64,000 nucleotides of DNA. It comes from Variovorax paradoxus. GTDB lineage: Bacteria > Pseudomonadota > Gammaproteobacteria > Burkholderiales > Burkholderiaceae_C. Under the pieces are notes generated by a model. The model made no database searches and was not told where the DNA came from. It saw only the letters and a program-made list of their open reading frames with translations. The first letter of the stretch is position 1, and each line of letters opens with the position of its first letter. The stretch covers positions 1 to 64,000 of the forward strand of contig NZ_JAGGNU010000021.1 of NCBI RefSeq assembly GCF_018614915.1, given 5' to 3'. Below are positions 52,146 through 60,767 of this stretch, piece after piece. The position numbers and the translations under genes were made by a program.

Positions 52146-53303
52146 TCACATCGTGCGCGCAATCAGGTCCTTCAGCGTCTCGTTGGACCCGCCATAAATC
52201 TTCGCGACGCGGGCGTCCATGTACATCTGGGCGATCGGGTACTCGCAGATGTAACCGTAGCCGCCGAACAGTTGCAGGCAGCGATCGATGATTTGGCACT
52301 GCTTGTCCGAGCCCCACCACTTGGCCATCGACGAGTCGTTGGCCTGCAGCGGCTTGCCGTCGACCAAATCCTTGATGATGGCGTCGATGAACACGCGGCC
52401 GATGCGCGCCTCGGTCAGGCATTCGGCGAGCGTGAACTTGGTGTTCTGGAAGTCCCACAGCGTCTGACCCAGCATCTTGCGGTTCTTGGCGTGCTCAATC
52501 GTCAACTCGATTGCACGTTCGGCATTCGCGATGCCGACGATGCCAATCGACAGGCGCTCGCGCTGGAACACATCCATCAACTGGAAGAAGCCCTTGCCCT
52601 CGACGTCGCCGATGAGGTTCTCAGCCGGCACGCGGGCGTCCTCCATGAAGATCTCTGCGGTGTTCAGGGCGTTCTGGCCGATCTTGTCCAGCACCTTGTT
52701 CACCTTGAAGCCGGGCGTCTTGGCGGTCTCGACCATGAACAGTGAGATGCCCTTGGCGCCTGAGCCCGCGGGGCCCGTGCGGGCGGCCACCAGCGCCAGG
52801 TCGGCCTGCTGGCCCAGCGTGATGAAGATCTTGTTGCCGTTGAGCACGTACTCGTCGCCCTCGCGGCGAGCGGTGGCGCGCATCGCCTTGACGTCGGTGC
52901 CGGCATCCGGCTCGGTGATGCACACGCACAGCATCTTCTTGCCGGCGGCGATGTCGGGCATCCACTTGAGCAACTGCTCGTGCGTAGCGGTGCCGTGGAA
53001 GAAGCCGGGGCTGTTCAGGGCTCCGGGGATGAAGCCGAAGGTGGTGTCGCAGATGCGCGCCTGCTCCTCGATCATCACCGCCTCATGGGCAAAGGTGGCG
53101 CCCTGGCCGCCGTACTCCTCCGGGATGCTCATGCACAGCAGGCCGAGTTCGCCGGCCTTTTCCCACACCTCACGGTCGATGTGGTGCTGAGAGCGGAACT
53201 TGTCGGCATAGGGGGCCACCTCTTCTTCAAAAAACCGACGCGCCGTCGCGCGCAACATGTCGAGTTCGTCGGTCATCCAGGGGGAGCGGTAGGTCGGGGT
53301 CAC
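52146..53303 (-). CDS. Acyl-CoA dehydrogenase
   Basis: FAD acyl-CoA dehydrogenase of 385 residues (start GTG 53303; ATG 53276 is an alternative), introducing a 2,3-double bond in an acyl-CoA and passing electrons to ETF. Motifs are MLCVCITEPDAGTDVKAM, IFITLGQQADLALVAARTG, NRKMLGQTLWDFQNTKFTL, QLFGGYGYICEYPIAQMYMD and IYGGSNETLKDLI. The YGGSN ending is of the long-chain/branched-chain type rather than the SCAD YEG type. It is divergent from the aldehyde dehydrogenase and shares its operator, so it belongs to the TetR regulon. Confidence 0.9.
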   Translation of the reverse strand: MTPTYRSPWMTDELDMLRATARRFFEEEVAPYADKFRSQHHIDREVWEKAGELGLLCMSIPEEYGGQGATFAHEAVMIEEQARICDTTFGFIPGALNSPGFFHGTATHEQLLKWMPDIAAGKKMLCVCITEPDAGTDVKAMRATARREGDEYVLNGNKIFITLGQQADLALVAARTGPAGSGAKGISLFMVETAKTPGFKVNKVLDKIGQNALNTAEIFMEDARVPAENLIGDVEGKGFFQLMDVFQRERLSIGIVGIANAERAIELTIEHAKNRKMLGQTLWDFQNTKFTLAECLTEARIGRVFIDAIIKDLVDGKPLQANDSSMAKWWGSDKQCQIIDRCLQLFGGYGYICEYPIAQMYMDARVAKIYGGSNETLKDLIARTM

Positions 53304-53387
53304 GGTGTGTTTCCAAGATTGTTTGACAGGCAGCGGTGGGGTTCGATGCCGAGGTTTTCGGGCATGGAAGGAGGTTCGCTGGACCGC

Positions 53388-53457
53388 ATTGTGGCCAACT
53401 GCCAGCAATATGTCAACCGACCGGTTGGTTGACACAAATAATGAGCGGCCCTAAAGT
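53388..53457. promoter_or_regulatory. Divergent promoters flanking one TetR operator
   Basis: Leftward promoter: -35 TTGACA on the minus strand (plus 53416-53411), 17-bp spacer, -10 CACAAT on the minus strand (plus 53393-53388). Rightward promoter: -35 TTGACA (53429-53434), 17-bp spacer, -10 TAAAGT (53452-53457). Both -35 boxes are perfect and are the ends of the operator 53411-53434, so one bound repressor would block both. Predicted by eye. Confidence 0.75.
53411..53434. promoter_or_regulatory. TetR-type operator, divergent
   Basis: 24-bp palindrome TGTCAACC-GACCGGTT-GGTTGACA with only one asymmetric base pair. The outer arms are TGTCAACC and GGTTGACA. Apart from the centre it equals the operator at 50020-50039. 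It lies between the acyl-CoA and aldehyde dehydrogenase genes. Confidence 0.85.
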
Positions 53458-53548
53458 CCAGGCAGCTTCAAAGCTATGGGCGTAGGGAAATGAACCGAAT
53501 GACCGCGCCAAACACGAAGCAGCATCCCACCCCATCCTAGGAGAAGAC

Positions 53549-55012
53549 ATGACAAGCAGCCTGCTGAACGCAAGCGACTGGACCGGCCAGGCACTGGCCG
53601 GCGAATGGACCGCCCTGGCGGGCGGACAGCTCGAGGTTCTCGAGCCCGCCACCGGCCAACCGATTGGTCGGGTGGCTCGCGCATCGTCCGATGACGTGCG
53701 CGCCAGCGCGGCCCAAGCGAGGCGCGCCCAGAAGGGTTGGGCCGCCCTGCCCTACGCCGAACGCGCGAGGGTGTTTCGCAAGGCTGCCGAGCTGCTCGAA
53801 TCCCATCGCGGAGAGTTCGCGACCTGGATCATTCGCGAAACCGGTGGCATCCCGCCCAAGGCGATGTTCGAAATCGATTCGGTCCTGCACCATTGCCACG
53901 AGGCAGCCGCGATGCTGACCCAGCCCACGGGCTTGGTGCTGCCGAGCGTGGACGGCGTCACCAGCCTCGCGCGCCGGCTCCCCCACGGCGTGGTCGGCGT
54001 GATCTCACCGTTCAACTTCCCATTTCTGTTGACCAGCCGAGCCGTCCTGCCGGCATTGGCCACTGGCAACGCAGTCGTGCTGAAACCCGATCCGCGCACC
54101 CCGATCAGCGGCGGCGTGTTGCTGGCCGTTCTGCTCCAAGCCGCCGGTTTGCCTCAAGGGGTGTTCCACATGCTGCCGGGTGATGCCGAAGCCGGCGAAG
54201 CCCTCGTGACCGACCCCGATGTCGCAATGATCTCCTTCACCGGCTCCACCGCCGTGGGCCGCCGGGTCGGCGAACTGGCAGGCCGTCACCTCAAGAAGGT
54301 GGCGCTGGAGCTGGGTGGCAAGAACGCCCTGATCGTCCTAGACGACGCCGACTTGGAACTGGCGGTCTGCGGCGGCGCCTGGACGTCCTGGCTGCACCAG
54401 GGCCAGATCTGCATGAGCGCCGGTCGCCACCTCGTTCACAAGGATCTGGTCGAGACCTACGCACGGCGCATGGCCGACAAGGCGAAGGACCTGCCCATGG
54501 GCAACCCGCACGTCGAGCGGGTCGCCATCGGTCCGCTCATCAGTGCCAAGCAGGTGGCGCATGTGGATCGGATCGTGCAGGAGTCCGTCAGGATGGGCGC
54601 ACGGCTGTTGGCGGGCGGCACGTTCAGCGGCCAGTTCTATCGACCCACGGTGCTGGCCGACGTGACGCCCAAGATGCCGGTGTTCCGCGAGGAGATCTTC
54701 GGTCCCGTCGTCTCGATCACCGCCTTCGGCACTGACGCCGAGGCGATCGCCCTGGCCAACGACACGGAGTACGGCCTCGCGGCAGGGGTGCACACGCGCA
54801 ACATCGGGCGCGGCATGGCCATCGCCGAGCAGCTCCGCGTCGGCCTGTGCCACGTGAACGACCAGACCGTCAATGACGACGGGACTATGCCCATGGGAGG
54901 CCGCGGCGCGTCGGGCAACGGCTCGCGCCACGGGGGGCCGGCCAACTGGGACGAATTCACCCAATGGCAATGGACCACCGTGCGCAACACCGCGCCGGCC
55001 TACCCGTTCTGA
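53549..55012 (+). CDS. NAD(P)-dependent aldehyde dehydrogenase (benzaldehyde dehydrogenase-like)
   Basis: A 487-residue aldehyde dehydrogenase. The catalytic Cys288 is in LHQGQICMSAGR and the general base Glu254 is in VALELGGKN; the SPFNFPFLLTSRAV, FTGSTAVGRRV and EEIFGPVVSITAFG motifs are all present. The motif set resembles benzaldehyde/vanillin dehydrogenases, but substrate range in this group is broad. CTAGGAGAAG precedes the ATG at 53549. First gene of the rightward TetR-controlled operon; followed by a Bug receptor. Confidence 0.9.
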   Translation: MTSSLLNASDWTGQALAGEWTALAGGQLEVLEPATGQPIGRVARASSDDVRASAAQARRAQKGWAALPYAERARVFRKAAELLESHRGEFATWIIRETGGIPPKAMFEIDSVLHHCHEAAAMLTQPTGLVLPSVDGVTSLARRLPHGVVGVISPFNFPFLLTSRAVLPALATGNAVVLKPDPRTPISGGVLLAVLLQAAGLPQGVFHMLPGDAEAGEALVTDPDVAMISFTGSTAVGRRVGELAGRHLKKVALELGGKNALIVLDDADLELAVCGGAWTSWLHQGQICMSAGRHLVHKDLVETYARRMADKAKDLPMGNPHVERVAIGPLISAKQVAHVDRIVQESVRMGARLLAGGTFSGQFYRPTVLADVTPKMPVFREEIFGPVVSITAFGTDAEAIALANDTEYGLAAGVHTRNIGRGMAIAEQLRVGLCHVNDQTVNDDGTMPMGGRGASGNGSRHGGPANWDEFTQWQWTTVRNTAPAYPF

Positions 55013-55049
55013 AACGACGAAACACCTGACCTCATCCACGGAGACACAC

Positions 55050-56033
55050 ATGACCGCTTCCAAGACATACGCACGCCTCATCAAGACCACCGCGACCGCG
55101 GCGGCCCTCGGCCTGACACTGACCGGCGCCGCGCTGGCCCAGGACAAGCCTGTGGTCAAGGTGCTGGTGGGCTTTCCGCCCGGCACCGGCAATGACAACC
55201 TGGCCCGCATGTATGGCGAAGCCTTGTCGGAAGCAATCGGTGTCACCACCGTGATCGAGAACAAGCCGGGCGCTGGAGGCCAGATCGCGGCGCAGGCGCT
55301 CAAGCAGGCGACGCCCCATAGCAACAGCCTCCTGTTCGCGCTCGATCACCAGGTCGTGATGCTGCCGCTCATCACCAAGAACCCGGGCTTCGACGTGAAG
55401 AAGGACATGGTGCCCGTGGGACGCATTGTCAACTTCTACACCTGCCTGGTGGTGCCAGGCAATTCACCGGTCAAGGATCTCGACGGCTACATCGACAGCG
55501 TCAGGAAATCGCCGTTGGAAGGCAACATCGGCATTCCGGCGCCAGGTTCGCAGCCCCATTTCCTGACCTACCTGCTGGCGCAGAAATACAACGTGATCTT
55601 GAATGCCGTGCCCTACAAAGGTTGGGCGCCGGCCCTCGTGGATCTGGTCGGCGGCAACGTACCTGCGGGGATCGGGCCTTGCAACGATCTGACGGAATAC
55701 AAGAAAGCCGGCAGGGTACGCGTGCTCGCCGTGGCCTCTGACAAGCGCTACCCGGCCATGCCCGACGTACCGACCTTCGGCGAGTATGGCTTCAAGATGC
55801 CTGCCGACAGCTTTATCGGCGTATACGCCGCGGCCAACGTGAACGCGGATCTGCTCAAGCAGATCACCGACGCGACCAGGAAGATGTTTGATTCGCCGAA
55901 GACGGTGGCCAGGTTTGCCAGCACCCAAATGGAACCGGCCTACGCCGGCCCCGACGAGTTGCGCAGCATCGTGGAGAAGAACACCGAGTTCTGGGGCGAG
56001 CAGGTGCGCAAATCCAAATTCCAGGCCCAATGA
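55050..56033 (+). CDS. Bug/TctC-family periplasmic solute-binding receptor
   Basis: A 327-residue secreted receptor with a signal peptide (TTATAAALGLTLTGAALA) and the Bug landmarks VKVLVGFPPGTGNDNLARMY, VIENKPGAGGQIAAQAL, PYKGWAPALVDLVGG. It binds a carboxylate, probably the substrate of the operon. No TctA/B permease is present. The ATG at 55050 has GGAGA 5 nt upstream. It lies between the aldehyde dehydrogenase and the enolase-superfamily enzyme. Confidence 0.87.
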   Translation: MTASKTYARLIKTTATAAALGLTLTGAALAQDKPVVKVLVGFPPGTGNDNLARMYGEALSEAIGVTTVIENKPGAGGQIAAQALKQATPHSNSLLFALDHQVVMLPLITKNPGFDVKKDMVPVGRIVNFYTCLVVPGNSPVKDLDGYIDSVRKSPLEGNIGIPAPGSQPHFLTYLLAQKYNVILNAVPYKGWAPALVDLVGGNVPAGIGPCNDLTEYKKAGRVRVLAVASDKRYPAMPDVPTFGEYGFKMPADSFIGVYAAANVNADLLKQITDATRKMFDSPKTVARFASTQMEPAYAGPDELRSIVEKNTEFWGEQVRKSKFQAQ

Positions 56034-56062
56034 AACCCAGCCTCCCCCTCCGGAAAACTCTC

Positions 56063-57238
56063 ATGACCAAGATCGTCAAAGTCGAATGCACCCCCGTGTC
56101 CACCCCTCTGAAGAAGCCGGTGATCATGCCCAACACCCGCATCACGTCGATCGACAGCGTGGTGCTCAAGATCACCACCGATGACGGCACCGTCGGGTTC
56201 TCCGACTCCGGGGATACCTCGTCCTGGTACCGCGGCGAATTGCAGGAATCGATCATCGCGATGATCTCCAACGTGATCGCGCCGCGCATCCTGCTGGGCG
56301 AGAACCCGCGCAACATCGAGAAGATCGTCGCCCAGATGGATCTCCTGGTGCGCGACAACAACCAGGCAAAGGCGACGGTGGACTTCGCGCTGCACGACCT
56401 CAAGGGCAAGCTGCTGGGCGTGCCGGTCTACGAACTGCTGGGCGGGCGCACTGTCGAGGCGGCGCGGCAGGGCTGGGTGCTTTCGGCGGGCAAGCCCGAG
56501 GACGTGGCGGCCGAGGCGGCACGCGCCAAGGCCATCGGCTTCGCCCTGTTCAAGATGAAGATCGGCTACGGCACGCTGCAGGACGACATCGACATGGTGC
56601 ACGCCGTGCGCGAGACCGTCGGCCCCGATGCCTACCTGACGATCGACGCCAACGGCTTCTGGAGCTACGAGAAGGCGCTGCACATCATCCGCAAGATCGA
56701 CTCCGCCGGCTTGGACCTGATCGAGCAACCGCTGGCGCACTGGGACATCGAAGGCATGGCGCGGCTGCGCGCGCAGGTCAAGACCCCCATCTATGCCGAC
56801 GAATCGGCGCAGGAGTTGCACAACCTGAAGGAGATCATCGACCGCCGTGCGTCCGACGGGCTATTCATCAAACTGCAGAAGGCCGGCGGCTTGGTCAAGG
56901 CCCAGCGCTGGCTGACGATGGCCCGCCTGGCCGGGCTGCCGGTGCACTGCGGCTGCATGATCGGCTCAGGCCTGGAGCACAGCCCGGCGGCCCACCTATG
57001 GGTGGCCAACGAATGGGCCACCCAAGGGCTGAACGAATCGATCGGCCCACTGATGATCCACGGCGCGATGGAAAGCAAGAACATCGCCTCCGGCACGGAC
57101 ATCGCGCTGAACATCCCGCGCTTCGAGGCCGGCCTCTGCTATCCGAACGAAGGGCCAGGCTTTGGCATCGAGCTGAACGAGGCCTTCCTGGTGAGTAACA
57201 AGACGACCGGCAAGGAAGGCCGTACGGTGAGCCTGTGA
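56063..57238 (+). CDS. Enolase superfamily (mandelate racemase/muconate lactonizing type) enzyme
   Basis: A 391-residue MR/MLE-type enzyme. Metal ligands are Asp195 (LTIDANG), Glu221 (LIEQPL) and Asp246 (YADES); catalytic lysines are Lys164/Lys166 (FKMKIG), with Lys270 in LFIKLQKAGG on the other face. It abstracts a proton next to a carboxylate, so it may lactonise, racemise or dehydrate the pathway acid. ATG 56063 is used; ATG 56030 overlaps the Bug stop and is an alternative. Its TGA overlaps the next gene's ATG (TGATG). Confidence 0.85.
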   Translation: MTKIVKVECTPVSTPLKKPVIMPNTRITSIDSVVLKITTDDGTVGFSDSGDTSSWYRGELQESIIAMISNVIAPRILLGENPRNIEKIVAQMDLLVRDNNQAKATVDFALHDLKGKLLGVPVYELLGGRTVEAARQGWVLSAGKPEDVAAEAARAKAIGFALFKMKIGYGTLQDDIDMVHAVRETVGPDAYLTIDANGFWSYEKALHIIRKIDSAGLDLIEQPLAHWDIEGMARLRAQVKTPIYADESAQELHNLKEIIDRRASDGLFIKLQKAGGLVKAQRWLTMARLAGLPVHCGCMIGSGLEHSPAAHLWVANEWATQGLNESIGPLMIHGAMESKNIASGTDIALNIPRFEAGLCYPNEGPGFGIELNEAFLVSNKTTGKEGRTVSL

Positions 57239-58404
57239 TGGAATGCGCAGGGCCCCTGTCCCACCTCACGGTGATCGAGTTTGCTGGCCTCGGGCCTGCG
57301 CCCTTCGCCGCGATGATGCTGGCGGACATGGGCGCCCGAGTGATCCGCATCGACCGCCCGGTCAAGCCCTCGGGCAAGAAGGAAGGCATGTCGGCGCTGA
57401 CGGCACGCAACAGCGATGTGCTGGCGCGCGGCCGCGAATCGGTCTTCCTCGACCTGAAGAGCGCGGTCGGCAAGCAGGCCGCGTTGCGACTGGTCGAGCG
57501 GGCCGACGTGCTGATCGAGGGCTTCCGCCCAGGCGTGATGGAGTCGCTGGGCCTGGGCCCGGACGTGTGCCTGCAGCGCCGACCCAGCCTGGTCTACGGC
57601 CGCGTCACCGGCTGGGGCCAGACTGGTCCACTGGCGCAGGCGGCCGGCCACGACATCAACTTCATTGCGCTCACCGGTGCGCTGCATTCCACGGCGCGCC
57701 GCGACGCGGCGCCAACCCCCACGCCCGGGTTGATCGGCGACTTCGGCGGCGGCGGCATGCTGCTGGCCTTCGGCGTCGTGTGCGCCGCGCTGGAAGCCGC
57801 GCGCTCGGGCCAGGGCCAGACGATCGACGCATCGATCTGCGACGGCTCGGCGCTGCTGGCCGCGCTGGTGTACGGCTGGCGTTCGGCCGGGCTTTGGAAC
57901 GCCGAGGCCGGCACCAACAACGGCGACGGCGGCGCGCACTTCTATGATGCCTACGAGTGCGCCGACGGCCGTTACGTCTCGATCGGCGCGATGGAGCCGC
58001 CGTTCTACCGCTTGCTACGCGAGAAATGCGACCTGGCGGACCCGGCCTTCGACGCCCAGTGGGACCAGAAGCGCTGGCCAGCGCTGAAGGCGCAGGTGGC
58101 GGCCGCGTTCAAACGGAAGACGCGCGACGAATGGTGCTCACTGCTCGAAGGTAGCGACGTTTGTTTCGCGCCGGTGCTCAGCCTCGATGAGGCGCCGCAG
58201 CATCCGCACAACAAGGCGCGAGGCACTTTTGCGACCGTTGATGGCATCACCCAGCCGGCACCGGCGCCGCGCTTCAGCCGAACCGCGACGGCCCCCTGCC
58301 AGCCGGTGGGCGAGCCTGGCGCTGAAACCCGATCCGTGCTGCAGGAATGCGGCTTTACCGACGCTGAGATCGCTGGACTGACACAGCCTCCTGCAGTCAT
58401 CTAG
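57238..58404 (+). CDS. Alpha-methylacyl-CoA racemase (CaiB/BaiF superfamily)
   Basis: A 388-residue class III CoA transferase-fold protein of the racemase branch. The two acid-base catalytic residues are His138 (GHDINFIAL) and Asp168 (LIGDFGGGGML), as in mycobacterial MCR and human AMACR. There is an insertion STARRDAAPTPTP between them. It would interconvert the 2R and 2S forms of a 2-methylacyl-CoA, needed before acyl-CoA dehydrogenase can act on methyl-branched chains. This strongly suggests an isoprenoid-like or sterol-side-chain-like substrate. A GTG three bases before the ATG is an alternative start. Last gene of the operon. Confidence 0.85.
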   Translation: MECAGPLSHLTVIEFAGLGPAPFAAMMLADMGARVIRIDRPVKPSGKKEGMSALTARNSDVLARGRESVFLDLKSAVGKQAALRLVERADVLIEGFRPGVMESLGLGPDVCLQRRPSLVYGRVTGWGQTGPLAQAAGHDINFIALTGALHSTARRDAAPTPTPGLIGDFGGGGMLLAFGVVCAALEAARSGQGQTIDASICDGSALLAALVYGWRSAGLWNAEAGTNNGDGGAHFYDAYECADGRYVSIGAMEPPFYRLLREKCDLADPAFDAQWDQKRWPALKAQVAAAFKRKTRDEWCSLLEGSDVCFAPVLSLDEAPQHPHNKARGTFATVDGITQPAPAPRFSRTATAPCQPVGEPGAETRSVLQECGFTDAEIAGLTQPPAVI

Positions 58405-58579
58405 ACCCAGCCGCGTGTCGTGCTCCGTCAATGCCGAACATACGAGCGCCGCTTTGACGATCTGTTCGGGCTGCGCGTTCGGCGCAATCCACTCAGAGCG
58501 AGCGCCACGACCTACCGACAACGCCTGGATTCGAAGCGGATCGGCGAGCGACACGTCGATGCTATTTCGATAATCTTTC

Positions 58580-58608
58580 TTATCACAATAGCCACATCAC
58601 TGCGATAA
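58580..58608. promoter_or_regulatory. Imperfect inverted repeat upstream of the integrase gene
   Basis: Arms TTATCACAATA (58580-58590) and CACTGCGATAA (58598-58608) match at 8 of 11 positions. They lie 9 nt before the GTG start of the integrase in an AT-richer patch and could be a repressor or recombinase arm site. Confidence 0.4.
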
Positions 58609-58617
58609 ACTGCGTTT

Positions 58618-60348
58618 GTGAAAAGTTCGTCTAAGCGCAAGGTCGATGTCGAAGGCTTCCCCAGGCCCGCCGCCCTCGCCTGCCTGCGCGCCTGGCATGC
58701 GGGGCTGAGCACGCGGGATGCCGTGGACCAGTACCTCGGCGCTTCGAGAGTTGCCGGTCAGTCCTCGCGAGCCATGGTCACGGCCATTCGCAAGGAACTC
58801 GCGCGGTTCGCGCGCACCCGCCAGCGTCCCGATCTGGCGCGCGTATTCGAGCTGCCGGCCGCCGATCGGGTCCGGCACGCCCGCAAGGTGGCCGATGCGG
58901 TTGAAACGCTTGCGTCATTGCCACTGCCCTCCCCTTCGGTCACCGACGAGATCGATGGCTGGCTGGCGCCGCGGTCGGTGCGCGCGCTGCGCGTCCACGG
59001 CATCCGCACGCTGGCCGATCTCACGGTACGCGTGCCGCGTCGGCGCCGCTGGTGGGCGTCCATCGCTGGCCTGGGCATTTCCGGGGCCCGTGAGATTGAG
59101 GCCTTCTTCGATTCGCACCCGGAACTGACCGAGCGGGCCCGCGCGCTCGTGCGCCTGGACACCCGCGGCGACGTCGTGCCGCTGGAAGAACTCCTGGTGC
59201 CGGTGAAGGTCGATGGCTCGCGCGGCACCTTCCGGGGGCCGATTGAGACCTGCACGCTGGCCGCGCGCAACGACTATGAGGCCGTAAACGCCTGGCTGTC
59301 GCTGCACGAGTCGCCCGTCACCCAGCGGGCCTACCGCAAGGAGATCGAGCGGTTAATCCTGTGGGCCGTGCTCGACCGTGGGCGCGCTCTGTCTTCGCTC
59401 ACGGCGGAGGATGCGGTCGCCTACCGCGCGTTCCTGCGGCGCCCGTCGCCGCGATCGCGCTGGGTCGGCCCGGCGCGGCCGCGCACGGCCAGCGACTGGC
59501 GACCCTTCGCCGGGGATCTGTCGGCGCGCTCGGTGGCCTATGCCCTGTCGGTGGCCGGTGCCCTCTTCCGCTGGCTGATCCAGCAGCGGTATTCGCTTGC
59601 GAATCCGTTCGCGGGGCTCAAGGTGCGGGGGGCAGACCGCACGCAGGGACAGGCCGTGATGCGGGTCTTCAGCGAAGGGGAATGGGCGACGATCCAGTCC
59701 GTCGCCGAAGGACTGCAATGGAGTTATGGCTGGGAGGCCCGGGCGGCACAGCGGCTGCGTTTCGTGCTGGACTTCGCCTATGCCACGGGGCTGCGCATTA
59801 GCGAGCTCGTGGGTGCCACGCTGGGCCAGATCGAGGTCGACGGCCACGGCGACCACTGGCTGCACCTGAGCGGGAAGGGAGGTAAACAGGCCAAGGTCGC
59901 CCTGCCCTCCCTAGCGCGCGGTGCGCTGGACCGTTACCTGATGCAGCGGCAACTGCCGGTCACGCCGTCGAAGTGGGAGCCAGCGACGGCGCTGATCGGC
60001 AGCATCGAAGGAGATGAAGCGGCGATGGGCAGCAAATCAGGCATCAGCGCGGCGCGGCTCTGGAACGTGATGAAGCGGTTCTTCACGCAGGTGGCCCAGA
60101 TCATGGAGCAGGAAAACCCGGCGACCGCTGAAAAACTGAAGAGAGCCAGTCCGCACTGGATGCGGCATACCCATGCGACGCATGCGCTGGCGCGTGGGGC
60201 GGAACTTACCACCGTGCGGGACAACCTGCGGCATGCTTCGATCCAGACGACGTCGATCTATCTGCATGGGGACGAGGTGAAGCGGGCTCGGCAGATGGAG
60301 CGTGCATTTGGTGCCGAAACCCGCCCTTCGCGCTCAACCCATTCGTAA
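58618..60348 (+). CDS. Tyrosine recombinase/integrase with N-terminal accessory domain
   Basis: A 576-residue integrase, longer than most because of a roughly 200-residue N-terminal domain of the DUF3701 type (ARKVADAVETLASL, GIRTLADLTVRVPRRRRWW). A SAM-like core-binding domain follows (TQRAYRKEIERLILWAVLD), then the catalytic domain: arginine in YATGLRISELVG, lysine region in SGKGGKQAKVAL, His513/Arg516 in HWMRHTHATHAL, His539 in NLRHASIQTTSIY with the nucleophile Tyr548. Start is GTG at 58618. The stop codon TAA at 60346-60348 falls inside the tRNA-Thr attachment core, so gene and att site are fused. Confidence 0.9.
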   Translation: MKSSSKRKVDVEGFPRPAALACLRAWHAGLSTRDAVDQYLGASRVAGQSSRAMVTAIRKELARFARTRQRPDLARVFELPAADRVRHARKVADAVETLASLPLPSPSVTDEIDGWLAPRSVRALRVHGIRTLADLTVRVPRRRRWWASIAGLGISGAREIEAFFDSHPELTERARALVRLDTRGDVVPLEELLVPVKVDGSRGTFRGPIETCTLAARNDYEAVNAWLSLHESPVTQRAYRKEIERLILWAVLDRGRALSSLTAEDAVAYRAFLRRPSPRSRWVGPARPRTASDWRPFAGDLSARSVAYALSVAGALFRWLIQQRYSLANPFAGLKVRGADRTQGQAVMRVFSEGEWATIQSVAEGLQWSYGWEARAAQRLRFVLDFAYATGLRISELVGATLGQIEVDGHGDHWLHLSGKGGKQAKVALPSLARGALDRYLMQRQLPVTPSKWEPATALIGSIEGDEAAMGSKSGISAARLWNVMKRFFTQVAQIMEQENPATAEKLKRASPHWMRHTHATHALARGAELTTVRDNLRHASIQTTSIYLHGDEVKRARQMERAFGAETRPSRSTHS

Positions 60349-60386
60349 TGAGAAGGTCGGGTGTTCGATTCATCTCTCCGGCACCA
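60340..60386 (+). other. Attachment site: 3' half of a tRNA-Thr(CGT) gene
   Basis: The bases from CATTCGTAATGAG at 60340 to the CCA at 60386 equal the anticodon-loop-to-3'-end half of tRNA-Thr with anticodon CGT: anticodon loop TTCGTAA, variable AGGTC, T-stem GGGTG/CATCT with TTCGATT, acceptor CTCCGGCACCA. The 5' half is missing: upstream is integrase coding sequence, and the anticodon stem pair at position 29/41 is broken. This is the partial copy expected at the element/chromosome junction on the side opposite the restored tRNA. The element therefore lies to the left. Confidence 0.85.
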
Positions 60387-60398
60387 TATGCAGCAAGG

Positions 60399-60435
60399 AA
60401 AGCCTGCTATCGTTTTGATAGCGGGCTTTTCTCTT
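60399..60435 (+). terminator. Terminator downstream of the tRNA remnant
   Basis: Stem AAAGCCTGCTATC (60399-60411) / GATAGCGGGCTTT (60417-60429) with a loop of five bases, followed by TTCTCTTT. This is the ordinary terminator that would follow the tRNA gene. Confidence 0.8.
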
Positions 60436-60445
60436 TCTGGCGGCT

Positions 60446-60465
60446 TGTAGGCAATCTGTAGGCAA
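60446..60465. repeat. Two direct copies of TGTAGGCAA
   Basis: Nine-base repeats at 60446-60454 and 60457-60465, 11 bp apart, about 60 bp right of the attachment core. They could be arm-type sites for a recombinase. The rest of 60436-60767 shows no gene. Confidence 0.45.
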
Positions 60466-60767
60466 CTTGCCCGAATCGGAGCGCCGCAGAAGCGACAAAC
60501 CCGGAGCAGTGGCCGGGGTCGTTTGCTGATTTGATTCCTTCCCACGGGGCGATTTTTTCTGCGCGTGAGAGACCGGGCCGTTTTCTTTCACGGTCACCTT
60601 GCAGACTTCGAGCACCCCCGTCCCCATCGCGTTGTCTTGGCAGGGTGCACCTCGCACAAGCAGGTGGCCCTTCCGACTATCGCCGCCTAAGTGGTCCCAT
60701 CAACCTTAGGGTTGACGACTGTCCTACCAAAGCGCTCAATCAATCTTTGCCCGACTGGGGGGGTGAC

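Noticed and set aside
58618..60348. Integrase as a transposase of the istB element
   Set aside because: It is a tyrosine recombinase with R-H-R-H-Y residues, whereas IS21 uses a DDE transposase; the two are unrelated.
60340..60386. A complete tRNA gene
   Set aside because: Only the 3' half is present; upstream is integrase coding sequence and no D-arm or 5' acceptor strand precedes it.
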